A DNA stretch of 64,000 nucleotides from NCBI GenBank assembly GCA_013399015.1, contig VWZX01008144.1:251400-315399 (forward strand). Reading direction: 5' to 3'. This document shows positions 22,209 through 36,100 of this stretch, in pieces. The translations under genes were made by a program, and so were the position numbers. The notes under the pieces are model-generated. The model was not told the origin of the DNA. It worked only from the letters and a program-made list of their open reading frames with translations, and searched no databases. Every line of letters starts with the position of its first letter. Positions within the stretch are counted from its first letter, which is position 1. Source of the DNA: Galbula dea (taxonomy: Eukaryota > Chordata > Aves > Piciformes > Galbulidae).

Positions 22209-25200
22209 TACATTAAGGTATACTGGTGTTCAGAGAAAATAATACCTTCCTCAGGAAGAGATGAATGCAACAAACTCGCAGAAGATCCAAGCCACAGACA
22301 TCATGTGACCAGTCACAAACAGATCTCCATGACACAGACCACAGGCAGTGAGTCCTGCTGCCCCACAACAGTGTACTGCTTGAAAGCTGGAGTATTTCTT
22401 CCCCTCATGTGCTAATGGGTGCTATCACCTTTACAGAATTCCAAGGGAACCTGAGCGTCTTTCACCGTGCTTCGAGTCGCCTGCGGTTCAGGATGTAGAG
22501 GCAAGCTCTGTGGGAGGGATGATGCATGGCTCCTTCCCCTCACATCCCATCTATGTTCTCCTTGCAGAACTGCTCCCTGTGGTTCTGATATCATTTACTA
22601 GGATGTGGGTGCTGCTAAACTGAGAATTTAAAAAGAAAGACTCAAGTGTGTTGTGCTGAATTTCAACACCTCCTTCCCCTTCCACCATGTGCCAAGGACC
22701 TGTCTCAGCCTTCTCTCAAGCCTTCTCCATCAAAGGCATTTGGAGGATGTGACTGGCACAAAGCTGGTTTAGATCAGCTCCATAGTGCCCTATGGGACCC
22801 TTCCCAGCACAACAGCTCCGCGCCTAGACCATACCCACAGGTGAGGAGAGTTTCAGGAGTTCCCTGGCTTCCAGTAATCTCCAGGGGCACGATCTGTAGT
22901 CTTGTCCAGAGCCTTTTAGATGAAATGAGTCCTTGGGTCATACTAAGCATATCTTTTTCACTTGGCAAGGCTTCCCCAGCAGTATCAAGGTGATCCTTTC
23001 TAGTCTTGTGTGCTATTTTGGTGTCAGTGAAGACCTGGGATGCAGATAGAATTTGGCTGAAGTTTCAGCGTACCCAGACAAGTCCTGCTCTATTCATGTT
23101 TCTTCTATGGCAACTTTCCTCTTCTTTAGGTCTTAAACACCTTCAACATCTTGGACTGTAGAAACTATCCTAGAGGGTGTTGGCTGCAGCTCCACCCTAC
23201 ACCATCTATGGCTTGCGACTTGTCCCATCTTGTTATCCACCTCATCCCTGATTGTTTCCTACCGATCCCCTAAATTCATCATTTGCCCTCAGAGTTTCCT
23301 ACATTAAAAACTGCCCTGTTGGAAGAAAACCGTGTACCTGAACCAGGAGGTCAAAGACAGATTGGAACACTTAAATCAAGCAGAGCTCTCTCTGTCATGG
23401 GAATCACAGATGTTTGCTCCAAAAGCACATTCACTCTATATTCCAATACTTGTAAAATATTAAGGAAAAGACAGAATATTTTTGCAATGCTAGACAGGTA
23501 TCAAGGAGGAGAACTGACAGCAGGCAGTCCCTCTGGGGAAAATTCCAGCTAATCCTAGGAGAAAGTGGACAAAACCTATAGTACAGAAGGAAAACAACAG
23601 CATCTGTCTCTCTGGCTGAGGGAGCTCCATTTCTGACCTCAGTTATGGTGACAGATGTGCCAGGCCTGGCTAGTCTTATCCTGTACATTATTCCAGCTGT
23701 TGCAGTGCTCCAGGGAAGAGAACCAAGAGACTGAGTTAGAAGGGAAAAAAGAATATTAAGGAGAAAAATAGTTTCTAGCCCTGAAGGTGGTCAGGAAGAC
23801 CTGACAAAGAGATGTTTGCAGGCAGTGATGGACCATCCTTCCCAGCTTCTCCGGGGGATGCTGTTTTTCTGGCTGCATTGTGGTGCAGACCTGCATTTCC
23901 AACACCAGGTTCACTCCTGCCTTGACACTTTGCTATTAATCCCAAGCCTCTTTGTCCCCTTCTCGCTGCTTGGGAAACCATTCCCCTTTGTGTGTGCATG
24001 AATCTCTTAATTTCCCGTGTCCCTGTGGTCACAGGCAGTTCATGCAGATCTGATGTGCTAACAGAATTGTCACTGCCAGCAGATAATCCCTAGCCATATT
24101 TCAAAGATCGCGATCTCCTCTCTCGACCCTGGTTGCGTCAGGCCAAGGTCTCTGTGCTCCTCTACTCCCCAGATCCTCCCAGCACTGCTGGTAACTGCCA
24201 TAGCTGTAGATAATAACGTAAGTAAGATCTTAACACTGCCTTGTACGTCCCTGTCTCTGCTGCAAACGTTGTGCCTGATGCATTGTGTGCCTGCATTAGC
24301 CACAGACTATTGGGAATCAAATTAGATTAGAGGAAAAAAGAGATATCAACTACCCTTGATCTCTGAGGTTTGAGACCAATTGTTTGTGACTAAGATCTTC
24401 ACTAAGCCTGATTTGAGAGGCACATATAATTTGCCTGGAGTGAAACAAATTAATGGAAAAGCCTCTCAAAGGACGTCAGTCCATTCTGGGTTCCTGGGCA
24501 TGCTTGTTAGTCCATAACTGTCTCTGCTACCTTCCAAGATGATGAACTGTACTTTAGAGCAGTACTAGACCACTTTGTAAAAACCTAAAACTGTAAGAGG
24601 TGTTTAGAAATTTGTATAACTTCTGCATTGCCATCAGCTGTGTATTAGTCTGGAGAAATGCCCTTTAAAACACCATACCACAGCACTGCCAGGTTTTAAA
24701 AGTCCCCTATAGTTAAACTGCAAAGTGAACCAGGTCCTTAGAAACAAAAAGTAGGTATTGTCCAAATGCAGTAAACAGAAATGTGCCCAGACCCTGGCAA
24801 ATTAGGTGCCAAACCATAATGAATGAGATTAGATATTTTTTAAGAGCAACTTTCTGGCAGCTTAAAAGCTAAGAATGCAAATTTTGCCACATTTTAGGAG
24901 GCTGTCATCTCTTGTAAGTGACACTGTACTGAAGGAGGACAGGAGGAAGATAGCTTCACAGAAAAATAAAATTGCACCTTTGCAATGGTGTTTTCCACAC
25001 CTAGGATCAAGACGGTTCCCACATCACTAGGGCTGTTCCAGGGGATAACCTGAGAAATTGCTGTAGAGAGAGGTGTCAGAGGAGGAGTTAGAGCAAAGTG
25101 GGTATCTGGAAAGTTGCAAACAGCCAGGACTCTATGGGACTCAGACAGGACTTCCAGAAGAATCAGGTCAGCTACAGGCTCCACTGTGTAACCTCGAATT

Positions 25201-26824
25201 GGTATGGAAAGTGACAGATGTTAACATCAAATTTTTCTGTGGTGATCCAGACAGCACATGGCAGGTGAGACTGAATGCCACACCAAGCTACTGGGGCAAA
25301 CTGCAACAAGGAACAGACTTGACAGACACCTGGATAAACAGAATTTAAGAAAGTGCACTGAGATTTGTAAAGGAGGGGGGCAGGCCTCAGTCTCAGACCT
25401 TGGAGACATCTTTGAAGAGGCCACAAAACATGGAGGAAGCACCACATGGTCAGGAAAATGTACTTGGATCTCAAAAGGCTGCACCTAAGGTACCTTAGTG
25501 AAGGCCCTTATAAATGCCAAGGTGCCATGGTTCAGTCTTATGGTTCAGTTTTCATGATGGAGGAGCTCATCCTCAGAGGCCCAGGGATTTAGGGTTGTTA
25601 GCATGTTTGCAACACCCAGAAGAGATGGTGAAAGCTAAGGCAGCAATGCAAAACTATTTGAAATGTTCATATATTAAAATGACCATGAAGAACTGCAAAA
25701 AACAGTGAAAATGACTGACTAGGAGATCAAATGGCACCCTGAGTGCATGCCAAAAGGCACAAAGCAGTTCAGGTAGAGAAGAAAAACAAACGGCACATAA
25801 TGGGCTCCAAATTAGCAGTGACCCCACAGGAAGGACCTTACAGCCACGTGGAGCTCCATGATAGAACCTTTGATGCAGCTCCATGAGATGAACAGCATGG
25901 GCAGTTCTGGCCTTTGCACCCAAAATCTGACACCTTACAACTAGAAACAGGGCTGAAGGAGAGAGATGGGGTGGTGGGAGAGACAGAACAGCTCCACAAA
26001 GGGAGACTGAATGGATTAGGGCTGTTCAGCCAAGGAAGATGAGAGTGAGAGGGATGTGATGAAGACTTGTGCAGTCCTGCTGTGTGTGGGACAATGAAAG
26101 CCTGGGAGATGGAAAGAGGAAGAGATGCATTTCTGGATGAGAGCTCTGCCAAAGGTGGGCTGACTCTGGGTATCCTTGTCCTGTAGATTGCTGTGCTGCT
26201 CTGGACTGCCTACAGTGTGTACTACCAGTCCTCATGCCATGAGTGTCCAAGCCAGTAGGATGCAGCAGGAGAAGACACATCCTGTCACTGCTGTGTCCAC
26301 AGACCCTGAGCTGCTCAGGGTGAAATACAAGTGTAGCACAGGAGGTGCTCCCAAACTTGGGCAGCTCTAATGGTCCAAACTTGCCGTAATTCTGTCCCCA
26401 TCTCTGGCTCTGTGCAGCCATGTGGGCAGCAGCTCCAGCTAAGAAACAGAAATCACACATTCAAACTAGAAGTCACACAGTTTCTAGTGTTATTTTCTTT
26501 CCTGATTTGAAAGCTCCTGTCTTCTGTCCTCCTCATTTCCCCTTCTTCTGCCACCTGTACCCACCCCATCACCACCCAGCCTCTCTGCTAGCCTAAATAT
26601 GATGCAGGTGACAGTGATGCTACTGTGTCTGGCTGTGCCCATGGCACCCTGGTTTGCATTATCTGGTACCCTATCTCATCCCTGCTGACTTTGCCAGGTA
26701 CTTCACCTTCTCGAAGGAAGACTGTGCAGAAAGTCCTCCTTTGCTGGTCCTCCAGCTCTTCTCTCCCTGCATTTGCACTAATCCCTTCCTGCCTGCCTGC
26801 TACCAGACTCTGAATTCATTCACT
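22209..26824. other. Intergenic DNA, no gene seen
   Basis: No supportable exon. AT-rich, possibly conserved stretches lie at 24,300-24,480 and 24,540-24,900. A short GGCTGTTCAGCC-containing block near 26,018 may be a very old CR1 remnant on the plus strand. Confidence 0.4.
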
Positions 26825-26887
26825 CACAGAATCACAGATTGTCAGGGGTTGGAAAGGACCTCGGAAGATCATCTAGTCCAACCCCTC
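26825..26887 (-). mobile_element. CR1 LINE 3' end, 63-bp stub
   Basis: The stub begins with TCACAGAATCACAGATTGTC, followed by the GGTTGGAAAGGACCTCGGAAGATCATC-type CR1 3' end, then leaves the family abruptly. It is a very short 5'-truncated insertion. Confidence 0.85.
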
Positions 26888-29800
26888 CTTGTTCTGTCTT
26901 TCCTCTCCCCCTATGGATGCTTCCCTCCTGTTGTCTCACACACAAATCACAAACCCCTAATTACTCCCCGTGTGCTCCTCAGCTCTGCTCTCTCTGTGCA
27001 ATGCCCTACCCATGTCTTCTTCTCTTTCTTCCAAACACTTTCTCCTCTTGTCATATCCTTCCTCTCCACAGTCCTTGGGAAATATTCCCTTCAGACCTGG
27101 AGGTTTTGAAGGCTTTGCTTGGCCTTTACTCTCCCACCCTCCCCAGCTCCTGACTGTGTGCATGATTTTGAGGCCACCCTCCCTCCTGGCTGCCCCATCA
27201 GTAATGAGACTGTTGCTCATTAAAGAAGCAGAGCTACAGCCCTGTCAAGAAACACCGCGGAAAGAACAGGCCAAACTCTGGGCAGCTGATCTGCTGGCAA
27301 TTGCAGAGTGGATTTTGGAAACAGCAAAGCTCTTTGTTTTGTTTTGATGCTGTAAATTGAATCCAGCCAGGGGCCTCCTGTGTTGTTCTCCCTTCTCCGC
27401 CACCCAGCCAGCATCTCCCACAGTGCTCATGGCACTGGTGTGTGGAGTCCCGTAATGTGACCACAGGACCAGCCACGGCATCCCATGAGGACCCCAGGCC
27501 ATGAGGCTTAGTGCTAGCTTAAAATAAAGTGCTGAATTTTCACAGCTGAAAACCTTCCACATTTCATTTCATTTTGCAAAAGAAAATGCTGATAAAGCCA
27601 CAAACTCCACAAGGAAAAGGGTGATCTTGACAGTCAGCCTCGTTTGCTTTCCTTCCAGGCAACACTCCCACAGGTCTCTGGCAGGGCAGAGCTGCATCTC
27701 CCTTGGCAAAACATTTTCAGCCTCGAGATGCTGGGAACGTGTCTGTGGGGAGCAGGTGCCTGATCTCATCCTGCCGCTGACATTTCCCCCTGGTGCTGGG
27801 CAAGGCTGGGGAGCTGCAGCAGCACCCAGCCAAGCTGTGCTGTGTTGACAGGAAGACAAAACCTCTGCAGAAAAACCAGGGGTGTTTGTTCACAAATATC
27901 CTAACAGCCTCCTATTTTGAGAGGGAGCTGAGCGGGGGGAGGGGGTGGGAGTACTTGAAAAGCAAATGAACTTATGTTTTATGCTTTTTAAGATGTCTAA
28001 CAGAGTACAAAAGTTCATCTTTAATAGGAGGGCAACACAGAGTGCTTAGAGCTGCGGTTTGACACAGATACAGAGCTCCAATGCCTTTGAAGTATCTTCT
28101 GATTCCTCATTCTGCCTGAAGTAACTTTAGATTTATGCATCAGATGGGAAATAGTCCCTCGTTACGTGGCTCTCTACTCCACCGCTGACTCCAAGATAAG
28201 GCAGCCTCATGCATCTGCACTCCTTAGAAGAGCTCTTAGACAGTGCTTTAGTCTTCAGGGACCTGAATCTGTAGTTTGCATATTTTTCCCTGTTTTTCTC
28301 TAAAATTAGTCTTGATAAGTCCAACATGTTATGAGTATCTTCAAAGGAGAGTGAGGGGGAGAAAAGTTTGTCTGTGGAGTAGAGGTGATTCATTTCAATT
28401 CGTTTGAAAATAGCTTTGTGTGTTTGGGGGAAGAGCTCACAGAGAAGTGACAGAGAATGGCCTCGCTCTGACCCCAGCCTCAAACACGCCAGCTTTGAAG
28501 AACTCGCTAAAAAAGCTTTCCTGCGACTCTCGCAACTGCCAACCACACCCTGAGCCGCAAGGAGGTCCCCACGAGGGGCTGCAGGGCTGAGCACGCTCCC
28601 CAAGGGGGCTGCAGGGAGAGGCCAGCGTGTGCCGCACGTGCTGGCGCTGGGATGTCTCAGACAAGCAGAGGAGAGGAGGCTTTCAGCTTCGATTAGCCAC
28701 GTGCCAGGCTACCAGCAGGCAGAGCTGCCCTGCCTGCACGCAGGGGCTGCTCACACGGTAACACGCGCTCAGCAGTGCCAAAATCCATCTTTCTCCTCTA
28801 CAAGGGCAGCTGGGGAGAAGCTGACATGCATCAACCCCGTGGGCTTGATTTCTCCTGGACCTGACACCAGCCTTTCCTTCAGGGGTTTCAACCCTTCCAG
28901 CCTCATGTTTCTTCCTTGCCAGGTGAGACAAAGACCCTGACTCCCCACTGAACGTTGCCCATGCTTGTCTCACCTGTTTGAACCCAGCCCTTGCTATGTT
29001 TCTGTGCACTGAAGCACTCCTTGTTTCATCCAGCATGGCTAGGACTAGGCTGATGAGACACAGGGGCTGGTTCATTTCCCGGCAACTGGTCCCAGCAAAG
29101 CACAAACCAGCCTGACTGTGGGTGACCCTGTACAGTGCTGGCTGCTCAGATCAGATCGTGGTTGACAGGTGCTGGATGGGGCACAGCAAGATGCTGTGCC
29201 AGTCGTCACCAGGAAACCTTGTATATTATATCACAAATTAACTGGAGTAATTGGGGTTGTGCAAACACGATTTATCCTAGAAGGATTTACAGCTGTGACT
29301 GAATTGGCTTTGTTTTCAGCTTTGAAGATTTCCCCACTGACCAGATGCTGAGGATTGTGTTGTTTACCCTCATGCAGAAAGGCATCATTTTACAAACAGC
29401 TTGACATTTCTTTCTCTTGCAAGTTTCCCTGGAATATCTCATGCTGGAGCATCACCCTCCTCAAATCCTGCCCAACAACTTTTGAAGCCTCCTAGCCCCT
29501 CGTCCCTCAAGGCATCCATTCAGGTACATGAGTCCTGCTCACTGAGACAGTGCTGCAAGAGCAACTCAGCCTGGCCATTCAAAGGTGTCTCTCAGCTTCA
29601 CAAGGTCCAAGGCTCAGTTACCACTGCAGAAGTTAGCTGGCGATGTTTGGAAGGAGACTGCCTGGTATCACTCCTCTGGGGCATCCACTGGCTGACCAGT
29701 CTCCTGGGCTGCCCTGCAAAAGCTCCAGTATATATGGCATGACATCATACTCAGCTGCATGCCCTGGGCTGCAGGAGTGGTCACTTCACCTATTGCTGCA

Positions 29801-32800
29801 CAATTCCTGCCAGACTGTTCCTGCCTTCTGCCTTTGAGCCTTGTGCTGGAGAGCTGCTCAGACCAGGTACTCCACAAATGTCCCTGAAATGGCTCGTGTG
29901 AGCAGGCAGAGGATGAGGGGGCTCACATGATTGAAACAATCCTTCTCTCAATCCATCTTCTGCCATGTTTATGCCTCACGCTTTGTCTCTGATGTTCAGA
30001 GCAAGCTGACAGCCACAGTATTAGTAACTTCTTTGTACAATAATTGCTGCTTAAGATAAATGATTCATAAAGTCCTGCTGTAGTCTTGGAGATGGTGTAA
30101 ACAGGGAAAGCAGCTGGAGGACAGCAGTGGGATGCTAATGAGGGACCACCGTGGGGAAGTAAATGTATGAAGACTGGGGAGGAGGGAGCTTAATCCAGCC
30201 CCTCATGCTGGAGAGCATCCTGCTTCCAGTGCAAAAGGGCAGAGCTCAAGCTGTCGAGCCAAGCAGGGCATCAGTCTTGAAATAAGAAGTCTGGAGAGTC
30301 ACTATAAACCACGAGGGGCAGGAAGGATATGAGTACCAGAGCCAAGAGACAATGTGAGCAGCTCTGACATCTCAGGAATAAGGAAGGAGGTGAAGGGGAC
30401 AGGGCTGGACAGCAGGAAGCAAGCTGGCAGGGGGAACTTATATGTGGCATGGAGGATCACTGAGCCCCCAGCTCAGCCGAGGCCCTGAAGAAGGTGAGGA
30501 GGTGGCCTGGTGCTGAACAGGAGTTCACAGACCATCTGCTCCACCAGCTCTGCATGGCTGTCACTAGCTTTGCAGCCCAGGTTTAACCCTCCACACTGAC
30601 AGAATACAACAGACTGGGGTGGAGGGGCAAAAAGTAGGATTAACCCTGGTTTTCAGGTGGCCAGAGAAAACCTTTGGAACTGGGAAATCGTTCTGCCATA
30701 TAAGAGCATGAATACTCCTGGCACATCCACTAACTGTGAGCCATGGTGGGTGGTGGGTGGGAAGTGCTTTACTCCAGCCATGGGACTAGCCTGAGGACAG
30801 TTTACAGTAAGAACCTTCTGGGCTTGTGTTCCTTTAGCAGGAGGCAAGAGCAGCATGAAGATGAGCTTCTGACCTGCCTCTGCTTTACTGCTCTTTTCTG
30901 AGTGCCCAGGTGGTGTGGGAACTCCTGGGAGGTTTTCAAGCACTTTCTTCTGAGCACCACTTGGAAGAGACCAGCTGCAGGGCAGCACCTGAAGGCAAGC
31001 ACTGGAAACAACTTTGCAGAACGTTTACGTGTGCTGAGCATCCCCCATAACCTCCAACATGCAAAAGCAAAGGGTTCTTCTGCACACTGCTCTTGAAGTA
31101 CCTGTTTACTAACAAAGCAGAGGCTACAAGGAAGAGCAAACCAAAATGTGGTATTATTCAGCCACTCACTGAAATTAAGAATTGGAAAGGATCAGTCTCC
31201 TCTTCCATAAGAACATTAGCAGAAACACGTTCTTTTACTTTCTACACAATAACTTAACAAGGGCTGAAGCAGCTAAGCACAGACTTCTGCCAGCACCCAT
31301 CACTTAGCTGCTGGATGTCGATGGAAAGTCAACGACTGTTAGTGTTTCAGTTGCTTTTAAAGGTAAATTGCTGTTGAATAGCAGAAGATACCACTTGAGA
31401 TCACCTGGGAAGGGCAGCTTGAAAGTGAGGCAGAAGGATGAAATAGGTCTATGAGTGTGAGGGGTGTGTGTGCGCGCTCGTGCCTGACTCAGGCTCTCTG
31501 GGGTCCGTGCTGCACACTAACACAGCTGAAAAACCTCTGCAGTGCCCACCCTTCTCCAGATTAGCCCAGTGGCTGGGTAGCTGACAGTGCAAATCAAACA
31601 CATGTAGGAAGCAAATGGACTACAAATAAGAAGCCGCCCAGATCAGTGACACAGGTTAGCAAACCTGTCCTGCTGCAGCAGAGGATGTTTTCTACCTTGT
31701 GCTTCTGATGTGGTGCTCCAAGTGTGTGATTTTGGGCTGCATCCCAACAGGAGGCCACATGCATGTCCCTGTAGCACCATCCTCTGATTGCACTACATCA
31801 AGAAAGCTTTCAGCCCCCAAAATGTCAGTTCTATGGCCCTTTGCAGATCAGCTGGCACCTCCCCATTACCAAAAAGAAAGCAGCAGAAACACTGACAGAG
31901 CAAACAGTGATGGTCACACTGAGTTTACAGGGAACAGTTCTGGGCTGCTGCAGGCTACCAGACTAGGTCAGGAGGCAAGAAGAGAGGAGAAGAGGCATCT
32001 CTTGATTGCAAAGAAGATCTTGCAAACCTGACCAGTCGCTGGAGCTCGTCTGCAATGCAAGAACTGACGTTGCTTCAACTCTTCCAGACCAATTCCCACT
32101 TTTTAGGGTTCATGCTGTCAAGCAAGCATGTGCATGTGAGCTCCAAGGCAGAGGAGAAGTGTGAAGCATGGAGCTGTATTCATTCACTGCACTGGCACCT
32201 GAGGTGAGGAGAGGCTGAGGCAAAGGCTCTTCGGCTTCCATGCCACCAGATGTAGTATTAGGAGAGGACAAGAGATGGCAGCAGCCCTCACCACTGCCAG
32301 CATCCCCGTGGAAAGGCCAGTTGGGTCCCAGACTCTTCAAGTACCCTCCAGCCTAGAGTGAAGGTGTGAGCCTGTGGAGAGGAGACATACTGCTGCAGGA
32401 TGCCTGATGCAGGCAGGCACAGAGGTAGGTTCATGTCCCTGTGCCTAGTGTAGGGTCTTCTTCTGAAGGACTGGAGGAGGTGCAGCGTTAGAGGAGCAAC
32501 CATTACCCTGAGGCAGCTCTTGCCTGCAAGCCCAGGATCTAGCTGAGGCTCCAGGGGTCTGGAAAAGCAGGTGCCCAGAAAGCCACCAGGATTTGGCCCG
32601 AGGAGAAGAGACACAACATCATGCCCAGCACTAGCTCTGCTGAACCCCAGGAGCCTTGGGACAAATGAAGAAAATGACAGAGTAGAGGGAAATTAATAGA
32701 GCAGAAAATTTGAAACGATGTGGAAATAATTCCTCCAGCTTAAGGAGAGCTCCTTGTATGCTTAATTTCAGAATGCAACTGTTTTCGTGTTGCTAAATTA

Positions 32801-32899
32801 CAGTATCAAAGCGAGGGGCCCTGACTGGAGCCTGTGGGACATGGGGAAATTTCCATGCATGAGATGAGCTCTTCCATCTGGAGCAAGGTAAGGGCTTGG
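26888..32899. other. Intergenic DNA with several enhancer-like stretches
   Basis: No gene is supported. A pyrimidine-rich stretch covers 26,890-27,160. Complex, non-repetitive A/T-balanced stretches that could be conserved elements lie at 27,190-27,390, 28,020-28,430 (including a 156-codon minus-strand open frame ending at 28,133), 29,215-29,410, 30,000-30,095 and 32,690-32,830. A G-rich tract is at 27,922-27,949. The rest shows nothing I recognise. Confidence 0.4.
27922..27949 (+). other. Potential G-quadruplex tract
   Basis: Four G runs of at least three occur in 28 bases: GGG, then GGGGGG, GGGGG and GGG, the last two gaps being single bases and the first an eight-base loop. This meets a relaxed quadruplex pattern; there is no gene start nearby to give it an obvious role. 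Confidence 0.45.
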
Positions 32900-33161
32900 G
32901 TGACCTTAGTTTAAAATGGGATGAAGTTGAGTCAGGGGAGGTTCAGGCTGGAGATTAGGAAGAGGTTCTTTACTCAGAGGGTGGTTGGGATCTGGAACAG
33001 CCTCCCTAGGGAAGTTGTCTCAGCACCATGCCTGATGGAGCTCAAGTGTCTAGATAATGCTCTCAGGCACATGGTGTGGTTCCTAGGGTGTCCTCTATAG
33101 GTTTAAGAGCTGGACTCGGTGATCCTATTGCGTGCCTTCCAGCTCTGACAATAGTATGATA
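32900..33161 (+). mobile_element. CR1 LINE 3' end
   Basis: The plus strand carries GGCTGGAGATTAGGAAGAGG, then TTTACTCAGAGGGTGGT, the CTGGAACAGCCTCCCTAGGG block and finally the ACTCGGTGATCC end, the standard order at the CR1 3' terminus. The tail near 33,150 is degenerate (ATAGTATGATAG). It is diverged and non-coding. Confidence 0.85.
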
Positions 33162-36100
33162 GTTTGCCACTGGGTTAGAGGCAAGGGGTGTTGGTGGCAG
33201 CCTTGCTGCTTGTTGCCTTCATGAAGATTTGACCTGTTAACTTTCATCCCTAGTTTGGGCCTTCCCACTGGCAGGGAAGACAAGGGGATGGGGAGGGTCT
33301 GTAAGGTGATGCTGACTCCTTCCCTCCCTCCCTGCAAAACTTTTCTCTCTCGTCTCCAGGAGACTTTCTGTTCCCTCTGCTCCAAGCAAAGAGGCTGAGG
33401 GACAGGCAGGCTTGGGAGCTGGATGAGCCAGGAAGCATGAAAGGAACAGACACAATGGGAAGGGAGGAGAGGGGCACTCCTGTTTCATGGAAACCTCCTG
33501 AATCCACCAGTAGTGCTGGGGCTGTTCAAGCTGCAGGGATGCTGGTGATGCCCTGACCTGGCCTTCTGCCCTGTTGTTGCCTTGGCTGGCATGTGGGACA
33601 GGCCAAGGCTGAGCTGGCCCTGCAATGATGTCCCACTACCTGTAGCTGTCTGCATGCCTGATCCTGTGTGGCTGAGCTGAAGGAGGAGTGAGCACCAGAG
33701 ACCCAACTCTGACTCTGTGCCGGGGATGAAACTCTCTCCCTGGGCACATTCCTTGTTCAGAGATATGAGGCCTCCTGGACAGAGACCACGGAAAACAGAG
33801 GCTGCAGTGACCCTGGGGAGAGGCGTGAAAATGGTTCCCTCTGAGCTCCATTCCAGCCTGGGGCTCCCCTGTTCAGGGCTTTATGACAGCCCATGGGCAT
33901 GCTCTGCTGATGGGTGCCAGAGGAAGTGGGGATAGAGAAGATGCTCTCTATGCTGGAAAATTGTTGGGAAGTCCCCAGGGAGCCCCAGGGAGAAAGAAAT
34001 CAGCTTCTTTCCTGACAAAAGAAGTTTTCAAGGTGTCCTTTAGGCTTCAGAGCGTAGAGTGAGATTGATCTGTGCTCAGCCCTCCAGAGAAAATCACCAG
34101 TCTGTATTTTCTCTTTCCTTACACATAAATGGGCAGGAGCTGCCCACGCATCCCTGCCAGCAGAGCTGGGAGCAGGCAGCCCCAGGCAGCCAGGAGAAGG
34201 GAAGGGGTCAGGGCCACCATGGGTTCCCTGCAGCCCTGCATGAGGCATCAGAGCCCTACCCCAAATCCAAGGCTGTGTTTCCACCTCTCTACAGCAAATA
34301 CACCTGGCTACAGACTCTTGATGTCCAGGGTGTGAGGGGCATTGGCAGGGATGTAGACAGAGGAGTAGTGGGAGACACAGCCCCAAATTCCTCTGGGGAG
34401 AGCTTTGGGAAGAGGGAAAGTAGATTTGCTGCTAAAGCACTGCAGACCTGTCTTGTGCATGCTCCAGTGCAACCTCCACCATGTACGCATGACCACATAG
34501 AACTCCAACACGGATGGGACACTCTCAGTTAGGAAACTGGGGTGGCAGCAGCTCTTCTTCATGATGTTGGGCATCTGGGCAGCACATCCACACAGAAAAC
34601 TTTCACATATCACAGGGATGCTGCATAAAACCCTTACTTATGTGAGTGATGCTGAAAGGACCAGCTGGAGTGGCTTCTGTCCTCTTTTTGCTCAGCTACG
34701 CCACTCCTGTTGTTCTTCCTAGTCAAGCTGAGCGGAGATTTTAGGCTACCTGGGCTTCCCAAGGCTGCAGACACAGCCCAGTTCATCTCTGCCTGCCCCA
34801 GTTTTCTCCTGCTCACTGCTGAGCACGGGCACTACTGTGAATTCTCCCAGCACAGGCAGCTCAGCACAAGCTGGGGAAATTCCACTTTTATTACAGCAGA
34901 TGGAGTCCGAAGCTTGACATCCAGGAGAAGAAGAACACGTCTACCATCCTCCACAGCCACAGCCTGCAAGGGGATCGCCAGCCACCCCTCTGGACCACGC
35001 CAGGGCACAGAGGATTTTGGGGCAGGAGACCATCCTTCTGCATGATATAATCTGATCCAATAGCCAGAGGTTCCCCCTAATCATTGCCTTGCACACATCA
35101 GATTTATCCTTTGGTACACAAATCTCAGCAGCATGTGATACTGCTTCCCCTTTGGTTAAGACATTCCCAATTCCCCAAACCCTCAGTTTCCCACCTGTAC
35201 TGGACCCTATGGTGCATCTCCTATGCTTAGTTGGCCACAGCTGGTGTTACCTCGACCGTGTGTCTGCTGTCCTTCCCTTCCAGCACTTGTAGCATCTAGT
35301 GGTGATCCACTGGCAGCCACCCAAGGATCCCCATTCCCCTTTCCTGGAGCTTTGAGCCCCAAAATAGGCTTGTTGGGGACACCTGGCTGAGTGCATGGCC
35401 AACACAATGGCAGAAGATCAACTGCACTGCAGAAAAATGCATAGAGAAAAAAAAAAACATATTGAACTCTCTGTGCACATAAATGGCCTTAAATTGAGGT
35501 GCAAGAACTGAACAAATGTCCTGGGATTTAAGAACACCTGGAGGTGTTATCACTACCTCATGGTAGACATAGGATCTGGTCTTCTCTCAGGCTGGGTATA
35601 GCAGAATGGATGAAGGACTGGGAAGAGCTGACAGGTAAGCAGAGAGCAGGCAGGACCACTGTAACCAGCACAAATAGGACCTTGATTTTCACCACTAATC
35701 TTGGCCCACAGGAGTGCCAACCACTGTCATCTGGCTGAAGACACTGTCAGAAGACTGAGACAGGCCATAAAGCCTAGCCATAAGAGCCAAAAAGGACAAA
35801 TGCAGTTTGAAAAATAACCAACCATGGACTGGTGGGGTGGTCATCTCCCCTCAGTGACTCCAGTCCAGTGGATGCTGTAGGAGGAAAGCCAACCCCATCC
35901 CAGTCAATATTTCAGTGGTGGCCTGGGCAGCCAGATAGTGAGGAGTGGAGGGGCAGAGGAAGACAGAGCAACTGGAGAGGAGGCAGAGTGATGAACCTGC
36001 TCTGCCACTGCTCCCCTGGGCTCTCATGGGCACAGACCACTCACACTGCCAGAGCAGCACCCGCTGGCCTTGGTATGATGGCTGGGAGAAGGACAAGCTG

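Noticed and set aside
22440..22500. Possible tRNA-like B box (TTCGAGTC)
   Set aside because: No matching A box or cloverleaf arms at the right distance.
26890..27160. Overlapping plus-strand frames in pyrimidine-rich DNA
   Set aside because: Low-complexity Ser/Leu/Pro-rich translations caused by C/T-rich composition.
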